Assembly: GCA_032719365.1 (NCBI GenBank)
Contig: CM064874.1
Coordinates: 31,234,716 to 31,298,715 of the forward strand
Length of the DNA stretch: 64,000 nucleotides
Direction: 5' to 3'
From: Prinsepia uniflora
Taxonomy: Eukaryota > Streptophyta > Magnoliopsida > Rosales > Rosaceae
Positions 46,370-58,006 of the stretch are shown piece after piece (within the stretch, counting starts at the first letter, position 1; every line of letters begins with the position of its first letter). The notes under the pieces are model-generated. The model did no database searches, was not told where the DNA came from, and was given only the letters and a program-made list of their open reading frames with translations. The position numbers and the translations under genes are program-made.

Positions 46370-48984
46370 TGTAACGACCCGAAAATTCGAAAAAGGAAAG
46401 AATTGAAAATTTTGAAGGAAATGACGATTTTGCCCCTGGAATTGGGCGAACGGTTGACTTTTGGTTCAAGCGGTCCAATGGAATTTGACCGATGACTGTG
46501 ACGTAGTTCAGGACGTCACGAGTTCATAGACATGTGCCACGTTCGATTCCAACATTCGAAGAGAAAGTTATGATGTTCGGAAGTCTAAGGGTAATTTGGC
46601 AAATTGGTTAAAAAGGGGCCATTTGTTCGAGACCTTGTTTGGACTTTCCGGAAGTACCGTTGGATGGATCGCGAGACGTTGAATCCATAGACAAGTGGCA
46701 TACGTCATTCGTAGTTCGGACTGAAAGTTATGGGTCTAGAATTGTGAGGGGCATTTAGGTAATTTGTTATGGCAAGGGCAAAATTGTAATTTACCGCAGC
46801 AGGGTGAATTGGATAATTAACTTGGCTGATTCAGCTAATTTGGATGAGGATTGGTCCCTTGGTGACACTTGTCACCAGAATTGAAAGATTAGTGTAAAGC
46901 CATGTTTGAATATTCAAACACGATAGCAACCAAATAGTTTTTTGTTTGATCACTATATATGTACGACTTGAATTAAAACCATGAACAGAGAGATTGAATG
47001 GGAAATGTGGAGAGATTAAACGGTGAGCAGAAATGGGGAGGATGTTGGATTTTTGAGCTTGAGTGAAATTGAGGAACCTTAGGATCGAATTTGATGTTGT
47101 GGAAGTTTGTGAGTGAAATTGAGGTTAAGTTTAGCTTCCTGGGAGTGAGACGAGTTGAACCCAATGAAAATTGATGCAAATTGGGGTCGTTTTGCATAAG
47201 AACAAAAATGGGGAGGATGTTGGATTTTTGAGCTTGAGTCGTGGAATTGGGGACATGGAACCATGAAATTGATCGTGGAAATATGTTCACTAGGATCCCA
47301 CGATGCTGTTAGATGACTGAATTGAAATAAATGATGTAGGATTGATGGACATTGAATCGGGTTTATACGCGGGTCGCAAGATCTGTTTACCAGAGAAACG
47401 GGTTGGGACGACGATTGTGCAGGTTACTGTAGCAGGCGCGTGAGTTTCACGCGCAGCCACTCACGGCGGCGCGTGAGGGCGCGTGGGCCCGATTCCCGAG
47501 GTGATTTCAACATGACTTTTGTGCTATGCAATGTAGCGAACATTTTGGCGTTGGTTTCGAGTTAATTGGACACTGTTTCAATATTGTTTCGAGAGTCCGA
47601 AGGTTTATGTTATGTTTTAAATTAATATTTAATTCCCGAAAAATTATGGGGAATTAGTAAGATGTTAATTAAGTCATTAGTGACCGTGAGTAATGATTTT
47701 GGACGGGATTCGAGATTCTTGGGAAATGTCGGAAATTACGGAAATTCATGCGGCTCGGAAAACGAGCGGTTTGGACGGTGTGTGAGTGGACGTTTGTTTT
47801 ATAAACTGATATGCATTCATAGTTAAATGTTTTACACGAATTCTGGCATGATTTGAATTGCAATGATTTGATATGATGATTTACTGGATTTAATGATTAT
47901 TTTAATCAGTGTTTTGGGCACATTTTTCGAGAAACTGTGAAATTACTATTTTGGGCGAAAGCCCGGGATTTGAAATTGGTTTTGACTTGGATTATGAGTT
48001 GGGAATATGGTTTTGACTTGAAATTGGTTTTCGAACATTTTATGGACTTATGGGAAAAAGGAAAATTAGGTTGCGGTTGTACGGATTTGCGTGAAAATGA
48101 GATATAAAAAGGATGTTTTGAATAGTATTGTGAATTAAAGATGGTTTTATGAAATTGAATGGTTTTCGGATATGATCATGGATTTACGTGCATTGAATTT
48201 AATGATTTCACAGATTTACGAGAAATGAGATTTGGGCATGAGACCCTATGATAAATGGCTTTGGAATGGTTTTAATAATGATTTTGATTGTGTATTGATG
48301 TTCAATGCCCCCAGATGTGTAATTCCTGGGTAGACTTCGGATGTGTAATTCCCGAAGTGACTTCGGATGTGTAATTCCCGGAGGGACTCCGGATGTGTAA
48401 TTTCCGGAGGGACCGGATGTGTAATTTCCGGAGGGACCGGATGTGTAATTTTCGGAGGGACCGGATGTGTAATTCTTGGTGAGACTGGATGTGTAATTCC
48501 CAGCAGGATGACGACTCTGGATGTGTAATTCCCAGAGGATCCTCGGATGTGTAATTCCCGAGTTATATGCTTTATTGTATGATAAAATGGTTTTATGAAA
48601 TGGTTTTATGAAATGATTCATATGTTTATCTTGAGAGCCGGGATTTGATGTTTTCATGAGATTTGGCTGGAAAGCCGGTGATTATTCATATGTTTGATTT
48701 TATGCATGCATGGTTTGATAAACTGGAGGGTAAATGATGTGTTTTGATAAATGTGTTTTAAATGATATTATTTTTGTCTACTCACACCTTTCCTGTTTTG
48801 ATGACCCTCAAGGCCGTGGCACGACGTTCGGGGATGATCGAGAGGTGGAGGCATGAGTGGAAATCAGTGCAGTTATCCCTTGTCTAACAGGTGCTGAAGG
48901 GTAGTATCGGGACTTCAGTTGACTTGTCAGATGGGAGCTGGACCGGGCACGGTTATCAAAGTCCAAGTGGGACGGGTCCTGTCA
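46370..48984 (+). repeat. Solo LTR nested in the Y plus-strand LTR
   Basis: 2615 bp, TGTAACGACCCG...GGACGGGTCCTGTCA, flanked by AGATT (46365-46369) and GGATT (48985-48989), a 5-bp duplication with one mismatch. No PBS or PPT beside it, so it is a solo LTR left by LTR-LTR recombination. It contains the inverted motif 46498-46519, boundaries 47781-47791 and 48776-48786, a local duplication of AATGGGGAGGATGTTGGATT (near 47035 and 47210), and the ATGTGTAATT hairpin array. Confidence 0.85.
48310..48562 (+). repeat. Ten-unit hairpin array with constant loop and covarying stems
   Basis: Ten units share the loop ATGTGTAATTC or ATGTGTAATTT. Stems vary: CCCAG/CTGGG, ACTTCGG/CCGAAGT, CTTCGG/CCGGAG (one wobble), CTCCGG/CCGGAG, CCGG/CCGG, CCGG/TCGG and CCGG/TTGG (wobbles), CTGG/CCAG, CTCTGG/CCAGAG, CTCGG/CCGAG. 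Every arm change is matched by its partner or leaves a G-T pair that would be G-U in plus-strand RNA. Unit spacing is 24-32 bases. Confidence 0.85.
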
Positions 48985-48989
48985 GGATT

Positions 48990-49325
48990 TCACTGAGATT
49001 TGATGATGATGGTTTTCAATAATGGTTTTCAGAAGTTTTGGGCTATGACCCGGATGATACGGATTTTGATGGTTTTGGGCTGAGGCCCGGGAATTGAGAA
49101 AAGGAAAGTGAGTTCAGTTTTTCTTAAATGGTTTGAATCACCTGAATATAGAACGGTTTTATGACATGGGTTCGATATGCATGCATTGGTTTTAAATTGA
49201 GGGTATAAATGTAATTGTGTTTTCTAAGAACTGTTTTTGAATTTATACTTTATTTTGTCCACTCACAGTCTTTTCATGTTTTTGATACCCTCCAGGTTGA
49301 CGCAGTGCGGGCTGTTGGTCGAGAG
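48990..49325 (+). repeat. Plus-strand LTR of Y, right part, truncated
   Basis: Contains the second boundary ATGCATGCATTGG and GTCCACTCACAG near 49257 and a GGGC/GCCC hairpin near 49077. At about 49320-49330 (GAGGCAT) it passes into the minus-strand internal sequence also seen at 53960-54074. The LTR end is missing. Confidence 0.7.
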
Positions 49326-49436
49326 GCATCGTCAACCGCACGCTGAAAGAGGCATAGAAACAGTCAAACAACCTAAACAAAACCTCACAAACCGACAAAC
49401 CCGACAAACTCGACAAACCTATGCTCTGATACCAAT
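49326..49436 (-). repeat. Internal fragment with PBS, minus strand
   Basis: Matches 53964-54074, from the gag start region to the PBS (minus TGGTATCAGAG, 49424-49434) beside the LTR at 49437. The rest of this internal region is gone. Confidence 0.75.
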
Positions 49437-52323
49437 TGTCAGGACCCACCCCGGTTTCACCCCGAAAACCGGAGTAAAACCTGCTCTCGCTGACACCCCG
49501 ACACGCAACTAAAGTAAACTCACGAAAAACCACCTCACAACATGCCAGACGCAGGAGAAAGTTTAAACATTCCAAATCAAAGTTTTATAGAGCATAGTAC
49601 TAAACGAAAGAAAAGAAAACCGATACAGAAGGTACACGCACAACGAAAAATTAAACTACTCCGGGGTCACTCTCGAATACGATATGCCTACGACGCTGCC
49701 TCGACGTCAAAACCCCACGCTAACTCCACGACCTGGAGGGCAATTTAAAACAGAAGGTGTGAGTGGACCATAAATAATAAAATACTTTCCGAAAAACATT
49801 TCATAATAAAACCAGGGTTTTGGCCCTCCGTTTTGAAAACATACATGCATAACTCATTAGATGAAACCAGTTACAAATCACGTAATCATCACCATTAAAA
49901 CAGTTACAGAATCATCGTAAAAACAGTTATAGAAACCACATCATAAGCATCATAAAACCGTATCATAAAACGTAAACATCAAGCAATCATTATTCGATCA
50001 AATCTGTTGGACCTATCCGAGTCTTTAAACTCCCGAGTCTTTAAACTCAATCCAGGCCTCAATAATATCCGAGTCTTTAAACTCCCGAGTCTTTAAACTC
50101 AATAGGCCTACGGGGGAAATATCAATATATCCGAGTCTTTAAACTCCCGAGTCTTTAAACTCAATCCGGGCCCGTCCCTCGTCATTCATAATCCGGGTCT
50201 TTAAACCCAACAATCAGATTCAGCAAATCCAATCCAAAACTAGTTGAAAACCATTTCTAGATCCACATCCAAACACGAATCCGAAATCACCGGTCTGATG
50301 CCCTTCCGGCATCCAGAACCGTCATTCCGAACCCAAATCTGGAATTCCATTTTTCAACTTTAAAACCAAATATCGATTCTCGAAATCCGATTCTAAAACC
50401 GAAAACCTCAATTATCAAATCATATTCCAAAATCCCTTTATAATCATAGAAAATCATTTATCATTTGAAATCCCGAAACTATAACATCATAATCAGAAAT
50501 CAACCTTTTATCGTAAAACGTGCAATTATGTAAAACAGTTATAGCATATTCAAATAACCATGAAATCACATGTAAAACCATAAAACAAGTATTTAAAAGC
50601 AGTTATGCACGCTCGAGTTTAGAGAAGGGGTCCACTCACAGTCACCGGCACGTCACTCGCGCCCCGTACGTCCTGTACGTTCCTCAGCTTCTTCGGGGAA
50701 TCCCGATCCTATCAACAGTCACCAAAATACATTACTAACACGTCTACTAAGGTTCTCCTAATTTTCCCCAAAAATCCCCGGGTCTTAAACGTAACGAACC
50801 GAAACCCTAAACCTTCAACCTCGTAGAACTACCTCGAATCGACGTCCGATTAACCCGAAACCTATCCTAATGGATCCGTTATAACATTTAGAACAAAAAC
50901 TTAGTTGGACACTTCACCAGAAACTGCCGCACGCGCCCCCACGCACCGCCCAAAGTGGCTGCGCGTGGGCCTCACACGCCTGCACCCTGACACTGTTCAC
51001 CGTCGTCTTTCTTGGGCGAACCGGTCTGAACCGGCGTACCCGGTTCTCCACCGTTCCTCCACCAATTCGACTCCTCCCTTCACCAATCTCTTCGTCCAGT
51101 CCTAAGCAACCTATTCCCCTCACCTTAACACTTCGACACAGCCCATAGCCCGTCGTCTCAAGCTCGAAACCAAACGGCCCGAAACGCCTGTTTCGGTTTC
51201 CGACCACCCAGACATTCCCCCGTCACGGCAACCACCTTAGACGACTCCTAGGACCCTCCTGAGTCTCACACCACTCACCAAAACTCTCGACTCAGCGCCA
51301 AAAGCCACGACTTTCAAATTGAAATAAAACGGAAAAACAGAGGAGCTCAAAATTACCTCACCTGCCACTCGCCGCCGTGGGCTCCGCCGTGTCTCTAGGT
51401 GTACACACAACTCCTCTGTCCTCTGTGCACCACCTGCCGCTTCAATTGATCGATTCCACAGCCGCACCACCACCCAAACTCCTCTATGTTCTCTGGTTTT
51501 TCCCGAGACCTCACCTCTCTCACACACACGAACACTTCACCTCCCAACCTTCTCAAGACCACCCTGCATTCTCAATCTCCCTTTGACCACACTCACACAC
51601 TCACAAAGCTCACACCTTCCCGGCCATCGATCGATTTCACTCTTCTGCCTCACTCTATTCTCTCTTCTTCGAACACACACGGGCACACACACCTGCACGA
51701 TTTGAACACACCCGTGCACTCCCTAGAACCCACTACACACACTGCACGTGTCCTCCATCCAACGGTACCCTTCCAAAATATCCTATTAAACCTGTACACT
51801 TGTCCTCAGCTGGTGTGCACAAATCCCAATGCTGCCAAAAGACCAAAATGCCCCCTCTAAGTTAAAATTACCATTTTGCCCTTACCATTTTAGACCCGTA
51901 ACTTACGCATCCTAGGTCCGATCAACACATGCCGCCTGTCGTTGAACTCAAGACGACGAGATCTACCTAACGGTCCTAGGTCAACATGTCAAAACCCGAT
52001 CGTACGAAAAGTCAACTTTTCCCCCTTATTTTAGCCAAATTACGGTAATGCCCTCAACCTTCCGAACATCATCACTTCCTCCTCAGATGTCGGAATCGCG
52101 CGTGCCACCTACCTACGGATTCGTGACGTCCCGAACTACGTCTCAGTCACTAGTCAATACCTAATTGACCACCCGAGCTAAAAGTCAACAAGTTACCCAA
52201 ACCTAGGGGCAAACTCGTCATTCCACCCTAACGAACCTATCAGAACCAACTAACCACCGCTTAAGCTCCCTAATCCCGTCTTAATCACTGTCTTAACCCT
52301 AATTTCTAGGACGGGTCCTTACA
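49437..52323 (-). repeat. Inner LTR of the Y minus-strand array
   Basis: 2887 bp. Minus strand starts TGTAAGGACCCGTCC after a PPT and ends GGGTCCTGACA before a PBS, so it is shared by two units. It has boundaries 49758-49768 and 50630-50640, a GATGCC/GGCATC hairpin near 50298, and the TGACGT-type motif near 52123-52144. Confidence 0.85.
50019..50208 (-). repeat. GAGT-CTTTAA-ACTC hairpin repeats
   Basis: Seven units with GAGT/ACTC or GGGT/ACCC arms and constant loop CTTTAA: the reverse complement of the plus-strand family at 46134-46312, found here in a different LTR family. Confidence 0.75.
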
Positions 52324-52337
52324 ACCTACCCTCCTTA
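52324..52337 (-). promoter_or_regulatory. Polypurine tract of the Y minus-strand array
   Basis: Minus strand AAGGAGGGTAGGT beside the LTR at 52323, preceded by AATTTCGGGGACGAAATTC. Confidence 0.75.
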
Positions 52338-52860
52338 AAAGAATTTCGTCCCCGAAATTCCACAACTAGTTCCCGACACTAGGGGTCTCCTACCCGGTGA
52401 TCAACACTAACTCAAAGACAACCACTCCTGGGTTTTCGGATCTATCATCTCCACCTTGGGTATTTCACACCATCCCTAACTACCAGTTCACCACTTCTAA
52501 CCCTCTCTCAGGACAACAAAAACTTCCTTGTGTACGCAAGGGATACTCTATGAACAGAAAACAAAGGTATTTTAAAATACCTCATATAGAGTACCCAATA
52601 GGATTCATAGAGTACATCCTCACGTACTACCACCTCACCTTCCGGAAACTCGAATCCTAACCCAGAAGCAACTAATCCAAAAGGGGATCCTACCTACCGA
52701 CTTACTCCCTCGGCTCCCACACCCCTCGGCTGCTACTTCGACCACTTGTGGAATAAATCTACAAAGTCCTAAAGGTAAATTATAGAGTGTGGGTTCTCTT
52801 CCTTCAATAACCTCATATCGATCAATTATAGTCACTCCCTCCAGGTCATCTAGGGAAAGT
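52338..52860 (-). other. Pol-less spacer between gag remnant and PPT
   Basis: No RT, RNase H, or integrase sequence is visible where pol should be, and no continuous frame. It holds a long imperfect inverted repeat (52532-52627) and an 18-bp perfect palindrome (52565-52582). Confidence 0.6.
52532..52627. repeat. Long inverted repeat with an 18-bp palindrome in the loop
   Basis: Arms 52532-52554 and 52604-52627 (cores ACTCTATGAA / TTCATAGAGT and GTACG / CGTAC) pair with small bulges. Within the loop, AGGTATTTTAAAATACCT (52565-52582) is a perfect palindrome. Confidence 0.7.
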
Positions 52861-53967
52861 CCTAGATTCTACCCCGGAATCCAAAATAAGCACGACACAA
52901 CTAAGAATAGTAAAAGTACCTGTCCCCGCACCTGGTGCCGACTGAACCTCCTGCTGAGTCATCGCAAACACTCGGGGATGCGATCCTGAAGCTCTACCAC
53001 GGCCTCCCACACCACTAGTGGCACCTCCACCTCCTCTGGCGCTGGTCGTCCCTGACGTTGACACTGTACTCCGTCAGGGCTCTGCTGATCCTCGACCTAC
53101 ACCACCCTCCTGTGGCAACAGTGGACACTCACGTCAGAAGTGACCTCGCTCTCCACAGTAGAAAAAAACATCCCAACCTGGTCCACCACTCGGTCTCCCC
53201 ATCGACGCAACAGACGTCGCACTGGCTTGTGGAGTCGGCTGTGCTCGGTAACCACGGAATCCTGAACTCTGGAAACTACCAGGTCTACCGAAACGATCAT
53301 CACCCGCCGACGATGCTCCACTATAGTTACCTCTCTTCGGTGTCCTTTGACTCGAAGCTCCAGAAAAATGTGGCTCCAGGCGTCGTACCGGCAAGCTAGC
53401 CTCAACCCGTACCGCAGCATCTGACAACTCTCGGAGGGTAGCAAACGATCCAGCAGTCACTATGACTCGAATCTCACCTCGCAGGCCCACCTCAAACCTA
53501 CGACACTTCTCGGCTTCAGTAGCCACAAACGTAGGAGCAAAACGAGACAACATCTGAAACTTCTGTTCGTACTCAGCCACACTCATACTCCCATGTTGGA
53601 GTTACAGAAACTCGGCCTCCTTAGCATCTCGGAAAGAACGAGGGTAATACTGATCTAGGAATCTCTACCGAAACGCCTCCCAAGTCACAGTATGGGCGTC
53701 CCAACCAGACAACTCGAGGGTATACCACCACTCGTATGCCGCACCATCCAGTAAAAAGGTAGCCAGTAACACTCGATCCTCCGGTGGGCAATGCATCACT
53801 GTAAAGATCCGCTCAAGTCTCGTGATCCACCTCTGGGCATCCTCAGGATCTGCCCCACCACTAAAAGTCGTAGCCCAGAGCCGCTGGTCTCGCTCAATCG
53901 TCACACTCTTTGTCCCTCTCGCCGCTTCGTCTTCAAGTCGTAGAGGGGGTTCACGTCTCGGAGGCAT
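52846..53967 (-). pseudogene. Gag of a gag-only (TR-GAG-like) element
   Basis: ATG at 53967-53965 opens MPPRREPPLRLEDEAARGTK, then FSGGADPEDAQRWITRLERI, FTVMHCPPEDRVLLATFLLD and AAYEWWYTLE (capsid-type gag). A frame interruption near 53590-53665 is followed by SVAEYEQKFQMLSRFAPTFV, KCRRFEVGLRGEIRVIVTAG, a Ser/Gly-rich linker and a zinc knuckle reading FFYCGERGHF*REC (53134-53165): the first Cys is replaced by Phe and a stop sits before the last Cys. A short tail, RVFAMTQQEVQSAPGAGTGT, marks the usual gag-protease link, after which pol is absent. The protein would be a capsid component supplied without its own enzymes. Present copy is broken. Confidence 0.8.
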
Positions 53968-54061
53968 CGTCAACCGCATGCTGAAAGAGACATAGAAACA
54001 GTCAAACAACCTAAACACAACCTCACAAACCGAAAAACCCGACAAACTCGATAAACCTATG

Positions 54062-54072
54062 CTTTGATACCA
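54062..54072 (-). promoter_or_regulatory. Primer-binding site, one mismatch
   Basis: Minus strand TGGTATCAAAG (G to A relative to the tRNA-Met complement) beside the LTR at 54075. Confidence 0.7.
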
Positions 54073-54074
54073 AT

Positions 54075-56908
54075 TGTCAGGACCCACCCCGGTTTCACCC
54101 CAAAAACTAGAGTAAATACTACTCCCGTCTGACACCCCGACACGCAACTTAAGTAAACTCACGAAAAACCACCTCACAACATGCCTGACGCAGGAGAAAG
54201 TTTAAACATTCCAAATCAAAGTTTTACAGAGCACAGTACTAAACGAAAGAAAAGAAAACTGATACAGAAGGTACACGCACAACGGAAAATTAAACTACTC
54301 CGGGGTCACTCTCGAATACGCTATGCCTCCGACGCTGCCTCGACGTCAAAACCCCACGCTAACTCCACGACCTGGAGGGCAATTTAAAACAGAAGGTGTG
54401 AGTGGACCATAAATAATAAAATACTTTCCGAAAACCATTTCATAATAAAACCAGGGTTTTGGCCCTCCATTTTGAAAACATACATGCATAACTCATTAGA
54501 TGAAACCAGTTACAAATCACGTAATCATCACCATTAAAACAGTTACAGAATCATCATAAAAACAGTTATAGAAACCACATCATAAGCATCATAAAACCGT
54601 ACCATAAAACGTAAACATCAAGCAATCATTATCCGATCAAATCTGCTAGACCTATCCGAGTCTTTAAACTCCCGAGTCTTTAAACTCAACAGGCCTACGG
54701 GGGAAATATCAATATATCCGAGTCTTTAAACTCCCGCGTCTTTAAACTCAATCCGAGCCTGTCCCCCGTCAATCATAATCCGGGTCTTTAAACCCAACAA
54801 CCAGATCCAGAAAATCCAATCCAAAACCAGTTGAAAACCATTTCTAGATCCACATCCAAACCCGAATCCGAAATCACCGGTCTGATGCCCTTCCGGCATC
54901 TAGAACCGTCATTCCGAACCCAAATCCGGAATTCCACTCTTCAACTTTAAAACCAAATCTCGATTCTCGAAATCCGATTCTAAAATCGAAAACCTAGATT
55001 ATCAAATCATATTCCAAAATCCCTTTATAATCATTGAAAATCATTTATCATTTGAAATCCAGAAACTATAACATCATACTCAGAAATCAACCTTTTATCA
55101 TAAAACGTGCAATTATGTAAAACAGTTATAGCATATTCAAATAACCATGAAATCACATGTAAAACCATAAAGAAAGTATTTAAAAGCAGTTATGCATGCA
55201 CGAGTTTAGAGAAGGGGTCTACTCACAGTCACCAGCACGTCACTCACGCCCCGTACGTCCTGTACGTTCCTCAGCTTCTTTGGAGAATCCTGATCCTGTC
55301 AACAGTCACCAAAGTACGTTACTAACACGTCTACTAAGGTTCTCCTAATTTTCCTAAAAAGTCCCCGGGTCTTAAACGTAACGAACCGAAACCCTAAACC
55401 TTCAACCTCGTAGAACTACCTCGAATCGACGTCCGATTAACCCGAAACCTATCCTAATGGATCCGTTATAACATTTAGAACAAAAACTTAGTTGGACTCT
55501 TCACTGGAAACTGCCGCACGCGCCCCCATGCGCCGCCCAAAGTGGCTGCGCGTGTGCGTCACGCGCCTGCACACAGACACTGATGACCGTCGTCTTCCTT
55601 GGGCTAACCGGTCTGAACCGGCGTACCCAGTTCTCCACCGTTCCTCCACCAATTTGACTCCTCTCTTCACCAATCTCCTTGTCCAGTCCTAAGCAACCTA
55701 TTCCCCTCACCCTCACTCTTCGACACAGCCCATAGCCCGTCGTCTCAAGCTCAAAACCAAACGGCCCGAAACCCCTGTTTCGGTTTCTGGCCACCCAGAC
55801 ATTCCCCCGTCATGGCAACCAGCTTAGACGACTCCTAGGACCCTCCTGAGTCTCACACCACTCACCAAAACTCTCGACTCAACCCCAAAAGCCACGACTT
55901 TCAAATTGAAATAAAACGGAAAAACAGAGGAGCTCGAAATTACCTCACCTGCCGCTCGCCGTCGTGGGCTCCACCGTGTCTCTAGGTGTCCACACAACTC
56001 CTCCGTCCTCTGCGCACCACCTGCCGCTTCAATTGATCGATTCCACGGCCACACCACCACCCAAACTCCTCTCTGTTCTCTGGTTTTTCCCGAGACCTCA
56101 CCTCTCGCACACACACAAACACTTCACCTCCCAACCTTCTCAAGACCACCCTGCACTCTCAATCTCCCTCTGACCACACTCACACACTCACAGAGCTCAC
56201 ACCTTCCCGGCCATCGATCGATTTCACTCTTCTGCCTCACTCTGTTCTCTCTTCTTCGAACTCACACGGGCACACACACCTGCACGATTTGAACACACCC
56301 GTGCACTCCTTAGAATCCACTACACACACTACACGTGTCCTCCATCCAACGGTCCCCTTCCAAAATATCCTATTAAACCAGTACACTTGTCCTCAGCTGG
56401 TGTGCACAAATCCCAATGCTGCCAAAAGACCAAAATACCCCTCTAAGTAAAAACTACTATTTTGCCCTTACCGTTTTAGACCCGTAACTTACGCATCCTA
56501 GGTCCGATGAACATGTGCCGCTTGTCGTTGAACTCAGGACGACGAGATCTACCTAACGGTCCTAGGTCAACGTGTCAAAACCTGATCGTACGAAAAGTCA
56601 ACTTTCCCCCCTATTTTAGCCAAATTACGGTAATGCCCTCAACCTTCCGAACATCATCACTTCCTCCTCGGATGTCTGAATCGGGCGTGCCACCTGCCTA
56701 CAGATTCGTGACGTCCTGAACTACTTCTCGGTCACCAGTCAATACCCAATTGACCGCCCGAGCTAAATGTCAACAAGTTACCCAAACCTAGGGGCAAACT
56801 CGTCATTCTACCCTAACGAACCTATCGGAACCAACTAACCACCGCTTAAGCTCACTAATCCCGTCTTAATCACTGTCTTAACCCTAATTTCCTGGACGGG
56901 TCCTTACA
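54075..56908 (-). repeat. Outer 5' LTR of the Y minus-strand array
   Basis: 2834 bp, close match to 49437-52323 throughout the stretches compared. It ends at 56908 (minus TGTAAGGACCC) against GGGAT of the Athila-like LTR. No matching duplication is found at 43955-43959 (TTATC), consistent with Y being a recombinant of two elements. Confidence 0.85.
54658..54795 (-). repeat. GAGT-CTTTAA-ACTC hairpin repeats
   Basis: Five units, fewer than in the sister LTR at 50019-50208. One unit reads GCGTCTTTAAACTC, a broken stem. The array has contracted or expanded between sister LTRs. Confidence 0.75.
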
Positions 56909-58006
56909 GGGATTGTTCACCTTTCTTCTCAAGACACGTCTTACAAAAATCAATACAAATTATAGAACCATAATAAAATTAATGATCAATCCAATAAACA
57001 CGATATTCAAGTACGAAGAGAAAACTACGGGGTTACGAGGTTGAGTTACACTTTGAATTCTCGGGAATAGCCTTATAGATGCTAGGTGGTTCGACACTCT
57101 TGATGAGACACATAGGAATACGCCTTATATGTGAATGGACGATGGTCAATTATGGAGGATGATGTAGTTTACTTTTGTAAGAGAAATCTCGGTTTAAAAG
57201 AAAAGGGAGAATTGGTTTTTGCAGAGTTTTAGTACAAAGAATGAGCAACCTTTACAAATAACCTAAGCCTCTCTATTTATAGGAGAAAATTAATCCTCAA
57301 ATAAATAGGAGTTCACAATTTAAATTCAAAAATAAAAGTTATTAAAGTAACTAAATTAAAGTCCTAAAGGAATAAGGTAATAAAAATCCTAATTAAAAAG
57401 TTTTCCTAGATAAAAAGGAAACAAATCCAAGCTTGAATTTGAGAATTATTCCACAAGAAAGAAGGAAAATGTTGCTAGAAATTGAACATGAGTCGATTCG
57501 ATGGCAGGCCACGGAAATTGAGGTTGGAAATCGTGGTCAATGTGTGGTCGACGCGTGGTCAACGCGCAAGGGGTTGGAGATTGATTCGGTGGACGCACGC
57601 TGAAGCTAGGGAAGGGTCTTTGGTGAACGCGCGCCGAGCTTGGTGCTGCTACCTTCGGTACATGCCGCCGAAGCGGGTAGTTTGGGTTCAGGAGACGCGC
57701 GTTGAGACTCCTCTATGGATATCGGTAGGCGTGTGCCGAAAGCTTTATGGGCTGCCATTTTTGATTCGGTAAGCCCCTACCGACTTCCTAAGTGTTTTTT
57801 TTTGTGGTTTCCTTTCATTCAATCGTAACTTCTTCAATATAACTTCGATTGAGGTGATTATTTCGCCTAAATTCTCGTATCTCCATGCTCTATCCAATTT
57901 TGTACATTTCTCACAAAATATGTTATTTTTTTCCAATTGTTTGCTATTTAAACATTAAAAGATAAGCATAAAGGAAATAAAATGATGCTTAGTTCAAGGC
58001 TTATCA
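56909..58006 (-). repeat. Athila-like 3' LTR, piece 3 (LTR 5' end with promoter)
   Basis: Minus strand starts TGATAAGCCTTGAACTAAGC directly after a G-rich PPT. AT-rich, unlike the other LTRs here, and without their landmarks. It holds a TATA box at 57273-57282. A GC-rich patch at 57480-57760 gives a 96-codon plus-strand ORF that resembles nothing I recognise. Confidence 0.6.
57273..57282 (-). promoter_or_regulatory. Candidate TATA box of the Athila-like LTR
   Basis: Minus strand CTATAAATAG followed by AGAGG, about 725 bases into the LTR, the expected U3 position. Transcription would run leftward. Confidence 0.5.

Noticed and set aside
48310..48562. Possible CRISPR-like array (constant short repeat with variable spacers)
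   Set aside because: Units are 24-32 bp in a plant LTR, there are no cas genes, and the variable parts are complementary arms and not spacers.
48208..48657. Minus-strand ORF of 149 codons with NYTSG repeats
   Set aside because: It is the reverse reading of the ATGTGTAATT hairpin array and not a repeat protein; unit length is not consistently a multiple of three.
51486..51860. Plus-strand ORF of 124 codons rich in Thr/His/Pro
   Set aside because: CA-rich low-complexity LTR sequence; the equivalent place in the sister LTR (56070-56450) does not keep the frame.
52532..52627. MITE (small inverted-repeat transposon)
   Set aside because: The arms are imperfect and I found no clear flanking target duplication. 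Kept only as an inverted repeat of unknown origin.
57482..57772. Plus-strand ORF of 96 codons in a GC-rich patch
   Set aside because: No recognisable domain, and it lies in the U3 region of the Athila-like LTR on the antisense strand.
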